DNA from: Trinickia sp. Y13
Lineage (GTDB): Bacteria > Pseudomonadota > Gammaproteobacteria > Burkholderiales > Burkholderiaceae
DNA: 64,000 nucleotides
Direction: 5' to 3'
Assembly (NCBI RefSeq): GCF_029522115.1
Contig: NZ_JAKWFK010000003.1
Coordinates: forward strand, 372,001 to 436,000
The position numbers were made by a program, and so were the translations under genes. This document shows, one piece after another, positions 42,485 to 52,008 of the stretch (within the stretch, counting starts at the first letter, position 1; each line of letters begins with the position of its first letter). The notes beneath the pieces were generated by a model that saw only the letters and a program-made list of their open reading frames with translations, was not told where the DNA came from and did no database searches.

Positions 42485-43690
42485 ATGACAATGAAGATCA
42501 ATGAGCCGCTCGAGCGCGGCGCAACTCAGCAAGCATCGGGTCTGCCGGTCTTGCGCCTCGGATTCCGTCCGTTTTACCTTGCAGGGGCCGCTTTCGGTCT
42601 CGTCGCCATCGCGCTGTGGTTATCGACGCTGCGCGGTCACGGCGGGGCGGGGCAGAGCGCGCAACTGTCGGGCATGCTCTGGCACGTGCACGAGATGTTG
42701 TTCGGCTTCGTGGCGGCGATCGTCGTCGGGTTCTTGCTGACGGCCGTGCGCGCCTGGACTTCGCGTCCGACGCCCACCGGCGCGCCGCTAGGCGCCCTCT
42801 GGTTGCTTTGGGCGGTCGGGCGCGTGCTGGTTTGGACCGGTCCGGAGCCCGTGGCCGCCGTCGTCGACGTGTCGTTCCTGCCGATTGCGGCCGTCGTGCT
42901 ATTGCGCGTGCTGATTGCGGCCAAGAATCGGCACAACATTTTCTTGCCCGTCGCGCTGGCGTTGTTGGGCGTGCTCAACGCGCTATTTCATTGGTACGCA
43001 TGGCAGGGCCGCGTCGATCTGGCTTTGCGCTCGGCCTATGCGACCACGGGCCTCGTCATCATGTTCATCGCCGTTATCACAGGCCGCGTCGTGCCGATGT
43101 TCACGACCAATGCGATCAAAGGTCTCACCATCAAACGGTGGAAGTTCATCGACACGTGGTCGACGCCGATGCCCCTGATCGCGCTGATCGCGGATGCTGC
43201 CGGCGCGCCAGGGTGGCTCGTTGCCGCGTGCGCCGCGGCAACGGCGATCATTCACTTGGTGCGCATGGCGGGGTGGCGCTCGTGGCGGGTCGGGGCGCGC
43301 CCGATTCTGTGGGTGCTGCACGTGGCGTGTCTGTGGATTCCGCTCGGTTTCGCATTGCTCGCTTGTTCGGCCCTCGGCTTGGTCGCGCATTCGCTTGCGA
43401 TTCACGCGTTGACGGTCGGGGCGATGGGCGGCGCAATCATGGCGATGATCACGCGCACCGCGCTCGGTCACACCGGGCGTGTGCTGGTGGCCGGTCCGTT
43501 CGAGATCGCCAGCTACTGGCTCATGATCGTGGCCGCGCTCGCACGCGTGTTCGGTCCACTGCTGTTGCCCGGCGCAAACGCTATGTGGATCGATATCGCT
43601 GGCGGCGCTTGGTGCGCGGCGTTTATCGTCTATCTGATCCGCTATGCGCCTTTCTTGACCTCGCCGCGGATCGACGGCAAACCGGGTTGA
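42485..43690 (+). CDS. nnrS: NnrS family haem-copper membrane protein
   Basis: A 401-residue inner-membrane protein with about twelve helices. NnrS proteins bind haem and copper and protect cells from nitric oxide, and often belong to the denitrification regulon. Family motifs seen are LRLGFRPFYLAGAAFG, the MLWHVHEMLFGFVAAIVVGF His cluster, IFIAVITGRVVPMF-type segment VITGRVVPMFTTNA and the ALTVGAMGGAIMAMITRTALGHTGR block. The ATG at 42485 has AAGGGGAAA 6 bases upstream. It stands alone, about 13 kb from the nar operon. A moderate hairpin (AGGCGGCA at 43732 with TGCCGCCT at 43757) lies downstream. Confidence 0.93.
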   Translation: MTMKINEPLERGATQQASGLPVLRLGFRPFYLAGAAFGLVAIALWLSTLRGHGGAGQSAQLSGMLWHVHEMLFGFVAAIVVGFLLTAVRAWTSRPTPTGAPLGALWLLWAVGRVLVWTGPEPVAAVVDVSFLPIAAVVLLRVLIAAKNRHNIFLPVALALLGVLNALFHWYAWQGRVDLALRSAYATTGLVIMFIAVITGRVVPMFTTNAIKGLTIKRWKFIDTWSTPMPLIALIADAAGAPGWLVAACAAATAIIHLVRMAGWRSWRVGARPILWVLHVACLWIPLGFALLACSALGLVAHSLAIHALTVGAMGGAIMAMITRTALGHTGRVLVAGPFEIASYWLMIVAALARVFGPLLLPGANAMWIDIAGGAWCAAFIVYLIRYAPFLTSPRIDGKPG

Positions 43691-43865
43691 TCCGCTTCCA
43701 TCGAGGGCCCGAGAAGCGCTCCGAACGATGAAGGCGGCAGGCATTGGTCGGAAAATTGCCGCCTCGTCGCGCAAGCATTCGCGCGCATACGTTAGCCACC
43801 GCGCGCAGCGTTAGGCGCCAGTCGGGCATCATGTGATTCGATGACCCGAACGGGAGAGGAACGCC

Positions 43866-45209
43866 ATGAAGCTATCGCTCGGTAGCGCGCTTCTCACCGA
43901 TCTATACGAACTGACGATGCTCCAGGCGTATTTCGACGCCTGCATGAACGAAACTGCATCGTTCGAGCTGTTCGTGCGTGCGCTTCCCACGGGGCGCAAC
44001 TTTCTGATGGCGGCCGGGCTCGAGCAGGTCGTCGATTACCTCGAGCAACTGCGATTCACCGCTGAAGATCTGTCGGGGTTGTCGCGCACCGGGCGATTCT
44101 CCACGCCCTTTCTCAGGTCGCTCGAGCACTTGCGCTTCACGGGCGATGTCGACGCCATGCGCGAAGGCACCGTCTTCTTTCCCGACGAGCCGTTTTTGCG
44201 CGTTACCGCGCCGATGCGCGAAGCGCAGCTCGTCGAAAGCCGCCTCATCAATCTTGCGCATTTCGAGACCTTGGTTGCGAGCAAGGCAGCGCGCTGCGTG
44301 CTCGCCGCGCCCGAGAAGCTGCTCGTCGATTTTGGGCTGCGCCGCGCGCATGGCGCGGAAGCGGCCTGGCTTTCGGCGCGCGCAAGCTTCCTAGCCGGTT
44401 TTAGCGGCACGGCGACGCTGGCCGCGGGACTCGCGTTCGGTATTCCCGTCTTCGGGACGATGGCGCATTCGTATGTGCAGGCGCACGACGACGAAGCCCA
44501 CGCGTTCGAGCAATTCGCTCGTTCTCAGCCAACGAACGCGACGCTGCTCATCGACACGTACGACACGGAACACGCGGCGCGCAAAGTCGTCGCGCTCGCG
44601 CCGCGTCTGGCCAAGGACGGCATCTCGATTCAAGCCGTGCGGCTCGATAGCGGCGATCTGGGCGAACACGCGCGGCGCGTGCGGCGCATCCTCGATGCGG
44701 GAGGCCTAGCAGGCGTCACGATCTTCGCGAGCGGCAACCTCGACGAGTACCGGTTGCGTCAGTTGGTAGACGAGCATGCACCGATCGACGGCTTTGGAGT
44801 GGGCACGCGCATGAACACGTCGGCCGACGCGCCGTATCTCGACTGTGCGTACAAGCTCGTCGAGTATGCGAACGAGCCGCGGCGCAAGCGTTCGGAAGGA
44901 AAGGCGACGTGGCCGGGACGCAAGGCCGTGTACCGCGTGTATGGAGCGAACGGCGTCATGGCGGGGGACCTCGTGACGCTCGAGCGAGAACGGCGCGATG
45001 GCGAGCCGCTGCTCGAGCCGGTCATGCGCGACGGAAAGCGCTGCGGGCCGCCGGTGACGCTCGAAGCGGCGCGCCAGCACGCGCAGCGAGCTCTGCGGGC
45101 GCTAACGCCCGCGCAGCGCTCGCTGGACCGGAACGAGCCCTACCCGGTGGCGATTTCCGATGGCTTGCGCGAATTGACGCGTCGGCTCGACGCTAGGCTT
45201 GGGGCGTAA
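43866..45209 (+). CDS. pncB: Nicotinate phosphoribosyltransferase
   Basis: A 447-residue enzyme that joins nicotinate to PRPP in the NAD salvage pathway. Typical features are the opening LLTDLYELTMLQAYF, the ASFELFVRALPTGRNFL block, the autophosphorylated-His loop FGTMAHSYVQAH and the ribose-phosphate motif RLDSGDLGEHARRV. The C-terminal region has GVGTRMNTSADAPYLDCAYKL. This length and pattern match the PncB2-like or actinobacterial/beta-type branch rather than the 400-residue E. coli form. It converges on spuC with a 7-bp gap. AGAGGAA lies 6 bases before the ATG. Confidence 0.93.
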   Translation: MKLSLGSALLTDLYELTMLQAYFDACMNETASFELFVRALPTGRNFLMAAGLEQVVDYLEQLRFTAEDLSGLSRTGRFSTPFLRSLEHLRFTGDVDAMREGTVFFPDEPFLRVTAPMREAQLVESRLINLAHFETLVASKAARCVLAAPEKLLVDFGLRRAHGAEAAWLSARASFLAGFSGTATLAAGLAFGIPVFGTMAHSYVQAHDDEAHAFEQFARSQPTNATLLIDTYDTEHAARKVVALAPRLAKDGISIQAVRLDSGDLGEHARRVRRILDAGGLAGVTIFASGNLDEYRLRQLVDEHAPIDGFGVGTRMNTSADAPYLDCAYKLVEYANEPRRKRSEGKATWPGRKAVYRVYGANGVMAGDLVTLERERRDGEPLLEPVMRDGKRCGPPVTLEAARQHAQRALRALTPAQRSLDRNEPYPVAISDGLRELTRRLDARLGA

Positions 45210-45216
45210 GCCGGCA

Positions 45217-46641
45217 TCATGGTCCGATTCGCTTTGCCGTCGCGTCGATCGCCTGTTTGGCCTTCTCCACGATTTCGTCGATTTGCGCGCGCGTGATGAC
45301 GAGCGGGGGCGAGAGCAACATGCGGTCGCCCGAGGCGCGCATGATGAGGTTGCCGTTGAAGCAGAAGTCGCGGCAAAGCGAGGCGATCTCGCCGCCGTTC
45401 GGAAAGCGTGTCCGCATGCGCGGCGCTTGCGCGAGTTGAATGCCGGCGACGAGGCCCGCGCCCGCGACTTCCCCGACGATAGGATGGTCTTCGAACGCTT
45501 GCCGCAAGCAAGCCTGCAAGTAGGGGCCGGTGTCGGCTTTGACGCGCTCGACGATCCCCTCGTCGCGCAACAGCGTGAGGTTGGCGACAGCGACCGCCGC
45601 TGCGACGGGGTGCCCCGAGTAGGTCAGCCCGTGATTGAACTCGCCGTTCTCGATGATGGGACGAGCGATGCGCTCGTGGAGCGCGACCGCGCCCATTGGA
45701 ACGTATCCGCTCGTGAGACCCTTGGCGAGCGTGAGCAGATCGGGCTTGAAACCGAAGTGCTGATGGGCGAACCATTCGCCGGTGCGCCCAAACCCGCCGA
45801 TCACTTCGTCCGCGATCAGCAATACGTCGTATTTTCGGCAAATACGCTCGATTTCGGGCCAGTAGGTGGCGGGCGGGAAAATGACGCCGCCCGCGCCTTG
45901 AAACGGCTCGCCGATGAACGCAGCGACGTTATCCGCGCCCAACTCGAGGATCTTCGCTTCGAGTTGCCGGGCGCGGGCGAGGCCAAATGCATCGGGCGCC
46001 GCGTCGGCGCTCGCTTCCCCGAAAAAGTAGGGCTGATCGATGTGAACGACGTGCTCGACTTTCGACGGCATCTGCTCGTGCATGTACGCCATGCCGCCGA
46101 GCGTGGCGCCCGCGATCGTCGATCCGTGATAGCCGTTCCAGCGCGAAATCACGTACTTCTTCGACGGTTTGCCTTGCGTCGCCCAGTATCGATAGACGAT
46201 GCGCAGCGCGGTGTCGTTGCCTTCCGAACCGCTGTTGCAATAGAAGAAGTGATTGAACGGCTCGGGCGCGAGTTCGGCCAGCAAGGCGGAGAGCTCGATG
46301 ACGGGCGGATGCGTCGTCTTGAAGAAGGTGTTGTAGTAGGGCAGCGTCGACAATTGGCGATAGGCGGCCTCGGCGAGTTCTTTGCGGCCGTAGCCGACGT
46401 TGACGCACCATAGCCCCGCCATGCCGTCGATGATTCGATTGCCGTCCGAGTCCCATAAATAGACGCCGTCGGCCTTGACGATGACGCGGCTGCCCGCTCG
46501 ATTGAGCGCGGCCATATCGGAGAACGGATGCAGATGGTGCGCGGCATCGAGCGCACGGTAGTCGGCCGTGCTCGGCACAGGGCGCGCTTGCGCGGCGGGT
46601 GCGAGGTGGGGCCGATCGAAGGTGTCGAATTCGGAATTCAT
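45217..46641 (-). CDS. spuC: Putrescine--pyruvate aminotransferase (class III)
   Basis: A 474-residue class III PLP aminotransferase, very like SpuC, which moves the amino group of putrescine to pyruvate to give 4-aminobutanal. Seen motifs are NSGSEGNDTALRIVYRYW (cofactor phosphate), GYHGSTIAGATLGG, the catalytic Asp in LLIADEVIGGFGRTG and the PLP Lys in LTLAKGLTSGYVPMGA. Last gene of the spuA-spuB-spuC order, 37 bp after spuB. GGATCC-type sequence with AAAGGATCC lies before the ATG. Substrate assignment rests on the cluster. Confidence 0.92.
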   Translation of the reverse strand: MNSEFDTFDRPHLAPAAQARPVPSTADYRALDAAHHLHPFSDMAALNRAGSRVIVKADGVYLWDSDGNRIIDGMAGLWCVNVGYGRKELAEAAYRQLSTLPYYNTFFKTTHPPVIELSALLAELAPEPFNHFFYCNSGSEGNDTALRIVYRYWATQGKPSKKYVISRWNGYHGSTIAGATLGGMAYMHEQMPSKVEHVVHIDQPYFFGEASADAAPDAFGLARARQLEAKILELGADNVAAFIGEPFQGAGGVIFPPATYWPEIERICRKYDVLLIADEVIGGFGRTGEWFAHQHFGFKPDLLTLAKGLTSGYVPMGAVALHERIARPIIENGEFNHGLTYSGHPVAAAVAVANLTLLRDEGIVERVKADTGPYLQACLRQAFEDHPIVGEVAGAGLVAGIQLAQAPRMRTRFPNGGEIASLCRDFCFNGNLIMRASGDRMLLSPPLVITRAQIDEIVEKAKQAIDATAKRIGP

Positions 46642-46678
46642 TGGGTTGGATCCTTTCGGTTGCGATGCATCGCGTGCT

Positions 46679-48013
46679 TCAAACGTGCAGCAGCAAATGC
46701 CTGCGCTCCCACGAACTGATCACGCGGAAAAATGCGTCGTATTCCGTTTCTTTCAGCGCGAGAAACGCTTTCACGAAGGTTTCGCCGAGAATCGAGGCAA
46801 GCGGTTCGGAAGCGCCCATCAGCGTCAGGCCTTCCTCCAAATTGCGCGGCAATTGGTAGGGCATGCGGTAGCCGTCGTTTGCAAGCGGCTCGGTTGGCGC
46901 CAGGCGTTGCGTGAGCCCGAGGTAGCCCGCGGCCAGCGTCCCGGCAATCGCCAGATACGGATTGCAGTCGACCCCTGGGATGCGATTCTCGATGCGTCGT
47001 GCGGCAGGCGAAGAATGCGGAATGCGAAAGCCCACGGTGCGGTTGTCATAACCCCATTGCACATTGATCGGCGCAGCCATGAAGCGCGATAGGCGGCGGT
47101 ACGAATTGATGTACGGCGCGAAAATCGGCATGAGCGCGGGCGTATATTTTTGCAGGCCCGCGATGTACTGATAGAACAGTTCGGTGGGCTCGCCCTCGCT
47201 GCCCGTGAACAAATTGCGGCCCGTCTCGGCATCGACCAAGCTCTGATGCACGTGCATGGCCGAGCCCGGCTCTCCCTCCATCGGCTTGGCCATGAACGTG
47301 GCGTACATGTGATGGCGCAACGCCGCTTCGCGCACCGTGCGCTTGAATAGAAAGACGCGGTCGGCGAGATTGAGCGGATCGCCGTGCAAAAAGTTGATCT
47401 CCATCTGCGCCGCGCCCACTTCGTGGATCAAGGTGTCGACTTCGAGCTCTTGAATGTCGCAGTATTCGTAGATGTCTTCGAACAAGGGATCGAACTCGTT
47501 GACGGCCTCGATGGAATACGCTTGGCGTCCCGTTTCCGCGCGGCCCGTGCGGCCCACGGGCGGCCGCAGCGGCAAGTCGGGGTCCTTGTTGACTTCGACC
47601 AGGTAGAACTCGAGCTCGGGCGCAACGACAGGCTTCCAACCCTTCGCTTCGTATAACTCCAGCACGCGGCGTAGAACCCGTCTTGGGGAAATCGCCACCG
47701 GCGTGCCGTCGAACTTCACGCAGTCGTGGATCACCTGGGCCGTGGGATCGACCGCCCATGGGATCAGCCGAATCGTCGACGGATCGGGCACGCAGAGCAT
47801 GTCGGGATCGGTGACGCCGGTGAGACTGCCGTCGTCGGGATATTCGCCGGTGACGGTCTGGATCATGACCGCTTGCGGCAGGCGCATCGCTTCGCCCGCC
47901 TCGAACTTGCTGCGCGGAATGATCTTGCCGCGCGCGATGCCGGCCATATCGGGGATGATCGCCTCGATCTCGGTGATGTGATGCTTGCGAAGAAACTCGT
48001 CGATGACTTGCAT
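46679..48013 (-). CDS. spuB: Glutamine synthetase family protein, gamma-glutamylpolyamine synthetase type
   Basis: A 444-residue glutamine-synthetase-fold ligase of the PuuA/SpuB/GlnA2 group. These attach glutamate to putrescine or other polyamines. The N-terminal segment HHITEIEAIIPDMAGIARGK is typical of the group. Active-site motifs are VAPELEFYL, GAAQMEINF, GSAMHVHQSLVD and NRTVGFRIPHSS, with NRIPGVDCNPYLAIAGTLAA near the end. No adenylylation-site Tyr motif of classical GlnA is evident. It sits between spuA and spuC, all leftward. Confidence 0.92.
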   Translation of the reverse strand: MQVIDEFLRKHHITEIEAIIPDMAGIARGKIIPRSKFEAGEAMRLPQAVMIQTVTGEYPDDGSLTGVTDPDMLCVPDPSTIRLIPWAVDPTAQVIHDCVKFDGTPVAISPRRVLRRVLELYEAKGWKPVVAPELEFYLVEVNKDPDLPLRPPVGRTGRAETGRQAYSIEAVNEFDPLFEDIYEYCDIQELEVDTLIHEVGAAQMEINFLHGDPLNLADRVFLFKRTVREAALRHHMYATFMAKPMEGEPGSAMHVHQSLVDAETGRNLFTGSEGEPTELFYQYIAGLQKYTPALMPIFAPYINSYRRLSRFMAAPINVQWGYDNRTVGFRIPHSSPAARRIENRIPGVDCNPYLAIAGTLAAGYLGLTQRLAPTEPLANDGYRMPYQLPRNLEEGLTLMGASEPLASILGETFVKAFLALKETEYDAFFRVISSWERRHLLLHV

Positions 48014-48055
48014 GGCTTTTCTCGGTTCGTTGTGATGTGCGCGTCGGCCGCGCGC

Positions 48056-48829
48056 TTAGGCAAGACTTTGCGCCGTGCGTGCGCCTAGCCGCGCACGGCA
48101 CGCCTCGCCGAAGGCGCGAAAGAGGGCGCGCGAAAGCGGATCGTCCGCATGCTTCCATTCGGGGTGCCACTGCACGCCTAGCGCGAACGCGCGCGCATCG
48201 GCCGGGCGAATGGCTTCGATCAGGCCGTCGGGGGCGATGGCCTCGACGATGAGATGCGGCGCGAGCGCGGCGATCCCCTGCGTATGCAGCGAATTCACGC
48301 GTGCCTGTGCGCGGCCGCCGTTCAGCGCGCACAGCACGCCGTTTTCGACTAGGCGAACGGGATGGGCGGGGCCGTATTGCACGTCGAGCGGATCGGCGTG
48401 GCGCTCGCGATGATCGCTGAGGCCGTCGACTTCATGCACGCGTTGATGCAGCGTGCCGCCGTAGACGACGTTCATCTCTTGGCATCCGCGGCAGATGGCA
48501 AGCACGGGCACGCCCGCGTCGATCGCTGCGCGCATGAGCGGTAGCGCCGTTGCGTCGCGCGCGCGGTCGTGCAGCGTGCCAGGCTCGCTCGGCTCGCCGC
48601 CGTAGCGATGCGGTTCGACGTTGGACGCGCTGCCGGTGAAGACGAGGCCATCGAGCGCTTGCAGCATGTCTTCGCTCGACTGCCGTGTTCCAAGCGCGGG
48701 CACGATGACCGTGAGCGCCTGTGCGCCGTCCACCACGGCCATGACATATTTGTCGCCCGCGACGTGAGCCGGGTGGGCGCCGAATTCGGTCGTGTCGGCG
48801 ATCACGCCGACGAGCGGTTTGTTTAGCAT
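48056..48829 (-). CDS. spuA: Gamma-glutamyl-gamma-aminobutyrate hydrolase (class I glutamine amidotransferase fold)
   Basis: A 257-residue class I GATase-like hydrolase (PuuD/SpuA family) that releases GABA from gamma-glutamyl-GABA. The catalytic Cys113 is in VLAICRGCQEMN. The His-Glu pair is in GVQWHPEWK near the C-terminus. The opening PLVGVIADT and the segment VYGGTLHQRV are family marks. It is the first gene of the leftward polyamine cluster, 42 bp before spuB. The dehydrogenase and oxidase steps (PuuB, PuuC) are absent from this window. No polyamine transporter genes are adjacent here. Confidence 0.93.
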   Translation of the reverse strand: MLNKPLVGVIADTTEFGAHPAHVAGDKYVMAVVDGAQALTVIVPALGTRQSSEDMLQALDGLVFTGSASNVEPHRYGGEPSEPGTLHDRARDATALPLMRAAIDAGVPVLAICRGCQEMNVVYGGTLHQRVHEVDGLSDHRERHADPLDVQYGPAHPVRLVENGVLCALNGGRAQARVNSLHTQGIAALAPHLIVEAIAPDGLIEAIRPADARAFALGVQWHPEWKHADDPLSRALFRAFGEACRARLGARTAQSLA

Positions 48830-49534
48830 AACTAACTAATAGCGGATGATGGGCGGCCGTTACTGGCATGCGCGATGCGCGCTCGGTTTTGCTACGCGCG
48901 CGCGGACCCCCACGCCGAACCGGCGTGAACTGCATGCGCAAAGCGCTGGATGAGTTGCGACGGAAAAGAGGCGCTACGGCAGCAACGAGGACGCGTCGTC
49001 GATATGCACGGCGATATGCGCGCGAGCCGACGTGACGTTATGGCGGCGAATGGAGCGGCAGGAAAGGATGGTGAAGACGGGCAGAAACCGGCGAAACGCA
49101 AGTTTGCCGGTGCAGCCGTCGGCGATGGCGCGGTCGGCGCGAAAACGATTCGCGCGCGTACTGCGATTCCATCTAACCAAAGGGCCTCGGACTCTCACGA
49201 TGACACTCGACTCGGTGATGTTCAGGGTGTTGCGCGTCCCGCGCGCAGCGCATGGCGCGATCGAATGGACGCCCAGTCCGCGCCGGTGCCGAGCATCGAC
49301 CGATGCGGCGCAGCAATCACGGGTTACGACACATCACCGGCTAGAACCTAAAGATGAGCATATACGAGCCAGGATTACCGTCAAATCCATTTTAAGAATG
49401 CTTCGACGCCGGTCATGCGAAAGTGCGCAGGAGATGTTGCTCGGTTTTGCAATATTCGCTCGCTTTGCATCTGAAAACGACGAATTCCGCGCAGATCGTT
49501 CGTTGCTGCACGGCAATTATGTGCGGCCGTCAGA
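48830..49534. other. 705-bp region without a convincing gene
   Basis: The spuA-proximal end (48830-48850) has an AT-rich promoter-like stretch. The rest has open frames of 133 and 168 codons, but they are Arg/Ser-rich, lack ribosome sites and look like antisense or random frames. The last ~200 bp (49330-49530) is less GC-rich than the flanks. I see no tRNA, hairpin terminator or mobile-element end. It could be a decayed gene. Confidence 0.4.
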
Positions 49535-50995
49535 TTAATCCAAATTCTCGGCCGCATGCCGGGCTGGCGAGCCGGCCATACTGTCCGCCGGGGCGCGCGC
49601 GGCGCCCGCCGATCGAGCCGCGAGGAAAGCGGAGCCCGCGTAAGCGAAGCCCGCCATGGCGCCGACCACGATCAAAGCCGTGGATAGTTGCGCACACAAC
49701 AGTGTGGCCGCACCGGCGAACGCGACGCCCAACAAGCTCCCGGCTTGGCGCAACGCATTGAGCAGGCCCGATGCGACGCCCGCCGATTCGCCGGGCACTT
49801 GTTCGAGGACGGTCGCAATCATCGGCGGCACCGAGAGCGCGGTGCCGATCCCGAACGCCGTCATCGCCGCGAACACCCAGCCCCACGCGGCGTTCCCTTC
49901 GAGCGCCAGCGCCATGGCCGGTCCCGCGACGGTCGCGACTACCAGGCCTATCGTCATGAGATGGGCTGCACTCGCGCGCGCTTGCAACTTTCCGGCGAGC
50001 ACATTGCCCAGCGAAAGGCTCGCCGCCATCGGCAACATCGCAAGCCCGGTGTGCCGTGCATCGAGGCCGCGTACGCCATGCAAATACAGGCTCAACACGA
50101 ACAGTAGACCGAAGTAGCCGACATAGACGAGCGTTCCGCTCACGTTCATCGCGACGAACGTCGCATTGCGAAACCACGCAATGGGCACCATCGGATCGGC
50201 GCTGCGGCGCTCGGCGACGATCAAGAGCGCCGTGGCGAAGACTGCGAGGGCGATGGCAACGTGAACTTCGCGCGCGCCGATGCCTCTGGTCGGCAGCTCG
50301 ATTGCCGCGAAGCAGAGCGCGGCAAGCGCAATGGTGCTGGCGACCTGTCCGACCCAATCGAAACGGCGGAACTTTGCGGGATTGGTTGCGCGAACAACCA
50401 TCGCGGCGCCGGCCAGCGCCGCCACGCCGGTCGGCACGTTGACGAGAAATGCGCTGCGCCACCCGAAAGCATCGACTAGGAGCCCGCCCGCTACGGGGCC
50501 TATCGCAGCGGCCACCGATGCGATGCCGGCCCACGCAGCAATTGCCTTGGCGCGCTGCGCCGGGTCATCGAACGTCGCGCGCACGATGGCGAGCGACGCC
50601 GGTAGGAACAACGCCGCGCCCATCCCTTGAGCGAAGCGGGCCGCGATCAAGAGCGCGACCGACGGCGCGAGCCCGCATGCTGCCGAGGCGAGAACGAACA
50701 ACGCCAATCCGCAGAGGTAGACGGTTTTGGCGCCGAAGCGGTCCGATGCGACGCCACCGGCGAGGATGAGCGCCGCGAAGCTGAGCGTATAGGCATCGAC
50801 GATCCACGCAAGTGCTCCGACGGATGCGCCCAAGTGCATGCGCATCGCGGGCAGCGCAACGTTCACGATCGTCGTGTCGAGCACCGCCATGAACATGCCG
50901 CTCGCGACGAAAGCGAGCGTGAGGCGCCGCCTGACGGCGGCATGCCGGTCGTCGCAGGATTCGGATGGGAGCGATGAAGCGATGCAGTCGGTCAT
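49535..50995 (-). CDS. MFS drug exporter, DHA2 (14-helix) family
   Basis: A 486-residue major facilitator with about fourteen membrane helices, EmrB/QacA type. The motif LDTTIVNVALPAMR in helix 1 and the GGVASDRFGAKTVYL loop (motif A) are diagnostic. Motif C lies around GPVAGGLLVDAFGWRSAFLVN. These antiporters expel hydrophobic drugs, dyes or metabolites using the proton gradient. No membrane-fusion or outer-membrane partner gene is adjacent, so it probably exports to the periplasm. Divergent from a LysR gene with a palindrome in between. Confidence 0.9.
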   Translation of the reverse strand: MTDCIASSLPSESCDDRHAAVRRRLTLAFVASGMFMAVLDTTIVNVALPAMRMHLGASVGALAWIVDAYTLSFAALILAGGVASDRFGAKTVYLCGLALFVLASAACGLAPSVALLIAARFAQGMGAALFLPASLAIVRATFDDPAQRAKAIAAWAGIASVAAAIGPVAGGLLVDAFGWRSAFLVNVPTGVAALAGAAMVVRATNPAKFRRFDWVGQVASTIALAALCFAAIELPTRGIGAREVHVAIALAVFATALLIVAERRSADPMVPIAWFRNATFVAMNVSGTLVYVGYFGLLFVLSLYLHGVRGLDARHTGLAMLPMAASLSLGNVLAGKLQARASAAHLMTIGLVVATVAGPAMALALEGNAAWGWVFAAMTAFGIGTALSVPPMIATVLEQVPGESAGVASGLLNALRQAGSLLGVAFAGAATLLCAQLSTALIVVGAMAGFAYAGSAFLAARSAGAARAPADSMAGSPARHAAENLD

Positions 50996-51081
50996 GGAAG
51001 CCTCGGACTCGGTGCGTGGTGTTCAATGCCGCAAGTCTATAAACTGGAGGCGCAGCGACAAAGCAGTGAATTTGCAGGGTA

Positions 51082-51101
51082 GTGATGCAAAAATGCATCA
51101 C
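51082..51101. promoter_or_regulatory. Perfect palindrome in the LysR/MFS divergent promoter
   Basis: GTGATGCA (51082-51089) and TGCATCAC (51094-51101) form a perfect 8-bp inverted repeat with an AAAA spacer. It is 34 bp before the LysR start and 86 bp before the exporter start, the right place for a LysR-type operator controlling both. Confidence 0.65.
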
Positions 51102-51135
51102 CGTCAACGATGTGCACGAGGGTTCGTAGGCAGCG

Positions 51136-52008
51136 ATGACAAACTGGGACAACGCGCGTTTTTTCTTGGCAGTGGCGCGCACGGGCACGTTGCGTGGTGC
51201 GGCGGCGCGCCTGGGCGTGGATCAAGCGACTGTCGGCCGTCGCATCGCGGCCCTCGAGCAGGCGCTGTCGGCGCGGCTTTTTTTGCGGACGCCGACGATG
51301 TACGTGCTGACCCCGGCCGGAGAAGCGCTGATCGGTCCGTGCGAGGCGATGGAGCAAGCCGTGCATCAAGTCGAGCGGCGCATTGTCGGCATGGATGACC
51401 AATTGTGCGGTGCGATACGGGTGGCGACCACCGATTCGCTCGGCAAGCGCTTCGTCGTGCCCGCGATCGCGAAGCTGCGCGCGGCCCATCCGGGCATCGA
51501 AGTCATTTGCGTGACATCTGCGGGCATGGCCAATCTGACGCGGCGCGAGGCCGACATCGCGATTCGCACGCTAAGGCCCGAGTCGCCCGATCTGATCGTG
51601 CGCCGCCTCGCGCAACTCGAATCGGGCATCTACGCCTCGCGCGCCTATCTGGCGGCGCGCGGCGAGCCGCGCGAGGGCGAGGCGTTCGAAGGCCACGATC
51701 TCGTGATGTATCAGCGGCCCGTGGTGCCGTCGATGTGGGAGGCGTTATGCGGCGAGCCGACTCGTCGCGGGAGGATCGCCTTTCAAACCTCTTCGACGAT
51801 GATGCTGTTCGAGGCGGCCATTTGCGGCCTTGGCGTCACCGAGTTGCCATGCTTTCGAGCCGATGACGAGCCCGAGCTCGTGCGTGTCATGCCCAAGCGC
51901 TGCGACCACTTCGACGTTTGGCTCGTGACGCACACCGATCTGTATAAGACCGCGCGAGTGCAAGCGTTCATCGACATCGTCGCGCGCGAATTCGAAGCCG
52001 CCGTGTGA
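51136..52008 (+). CDS. LysR-type transcriptional regulator
   Basis: A 290-residue regulator with an N-terminal winged helix-turn-helix (about 3-62, with GTLRGAAARLGVDQATVGRR) and a C-terminal effector-binding domain (about 88-290). It is divergent from the MFS exporter and probably controls it through the palindrome between them. The effector is likely the exported compound, but its identity cannot be inferred. A weak purine-rich stretch precedes the ATG at 51136. Confidence 0.92.
   Translation: MTNWDNARFFLAVARTGTLRGAAARLGVDQATVGRRIAALEQALSARLFLRTPTMYVLTPAGEALIGPCEAMEQAVHQVERRIVGMDDQLCGAIRVATTDSLGKRFVVPAIAKLRAAHPGIEVICVTSAGMANLTRREADIAIRTLRPESPDLIVRRLAQLESGIYASRAYLAARGEPREGEAFEGHDLVMYQRPVVPSMWEALCGEPTRRGRIAFQTSSTMMLFEAAICGLGVTELPCFRADDEPELVRVMPKRCDHFDVWLVTHTDLYKTARVQAFIDIVAREFEAAV

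Noticed and set aside
49032-49538. 168-codon rightward frame between spuA and the MFS gene
   Set aside because: Arg/Ser-rich composition, no ribosome site and no recognisable motif. Kept only as part of an unassigned gap.
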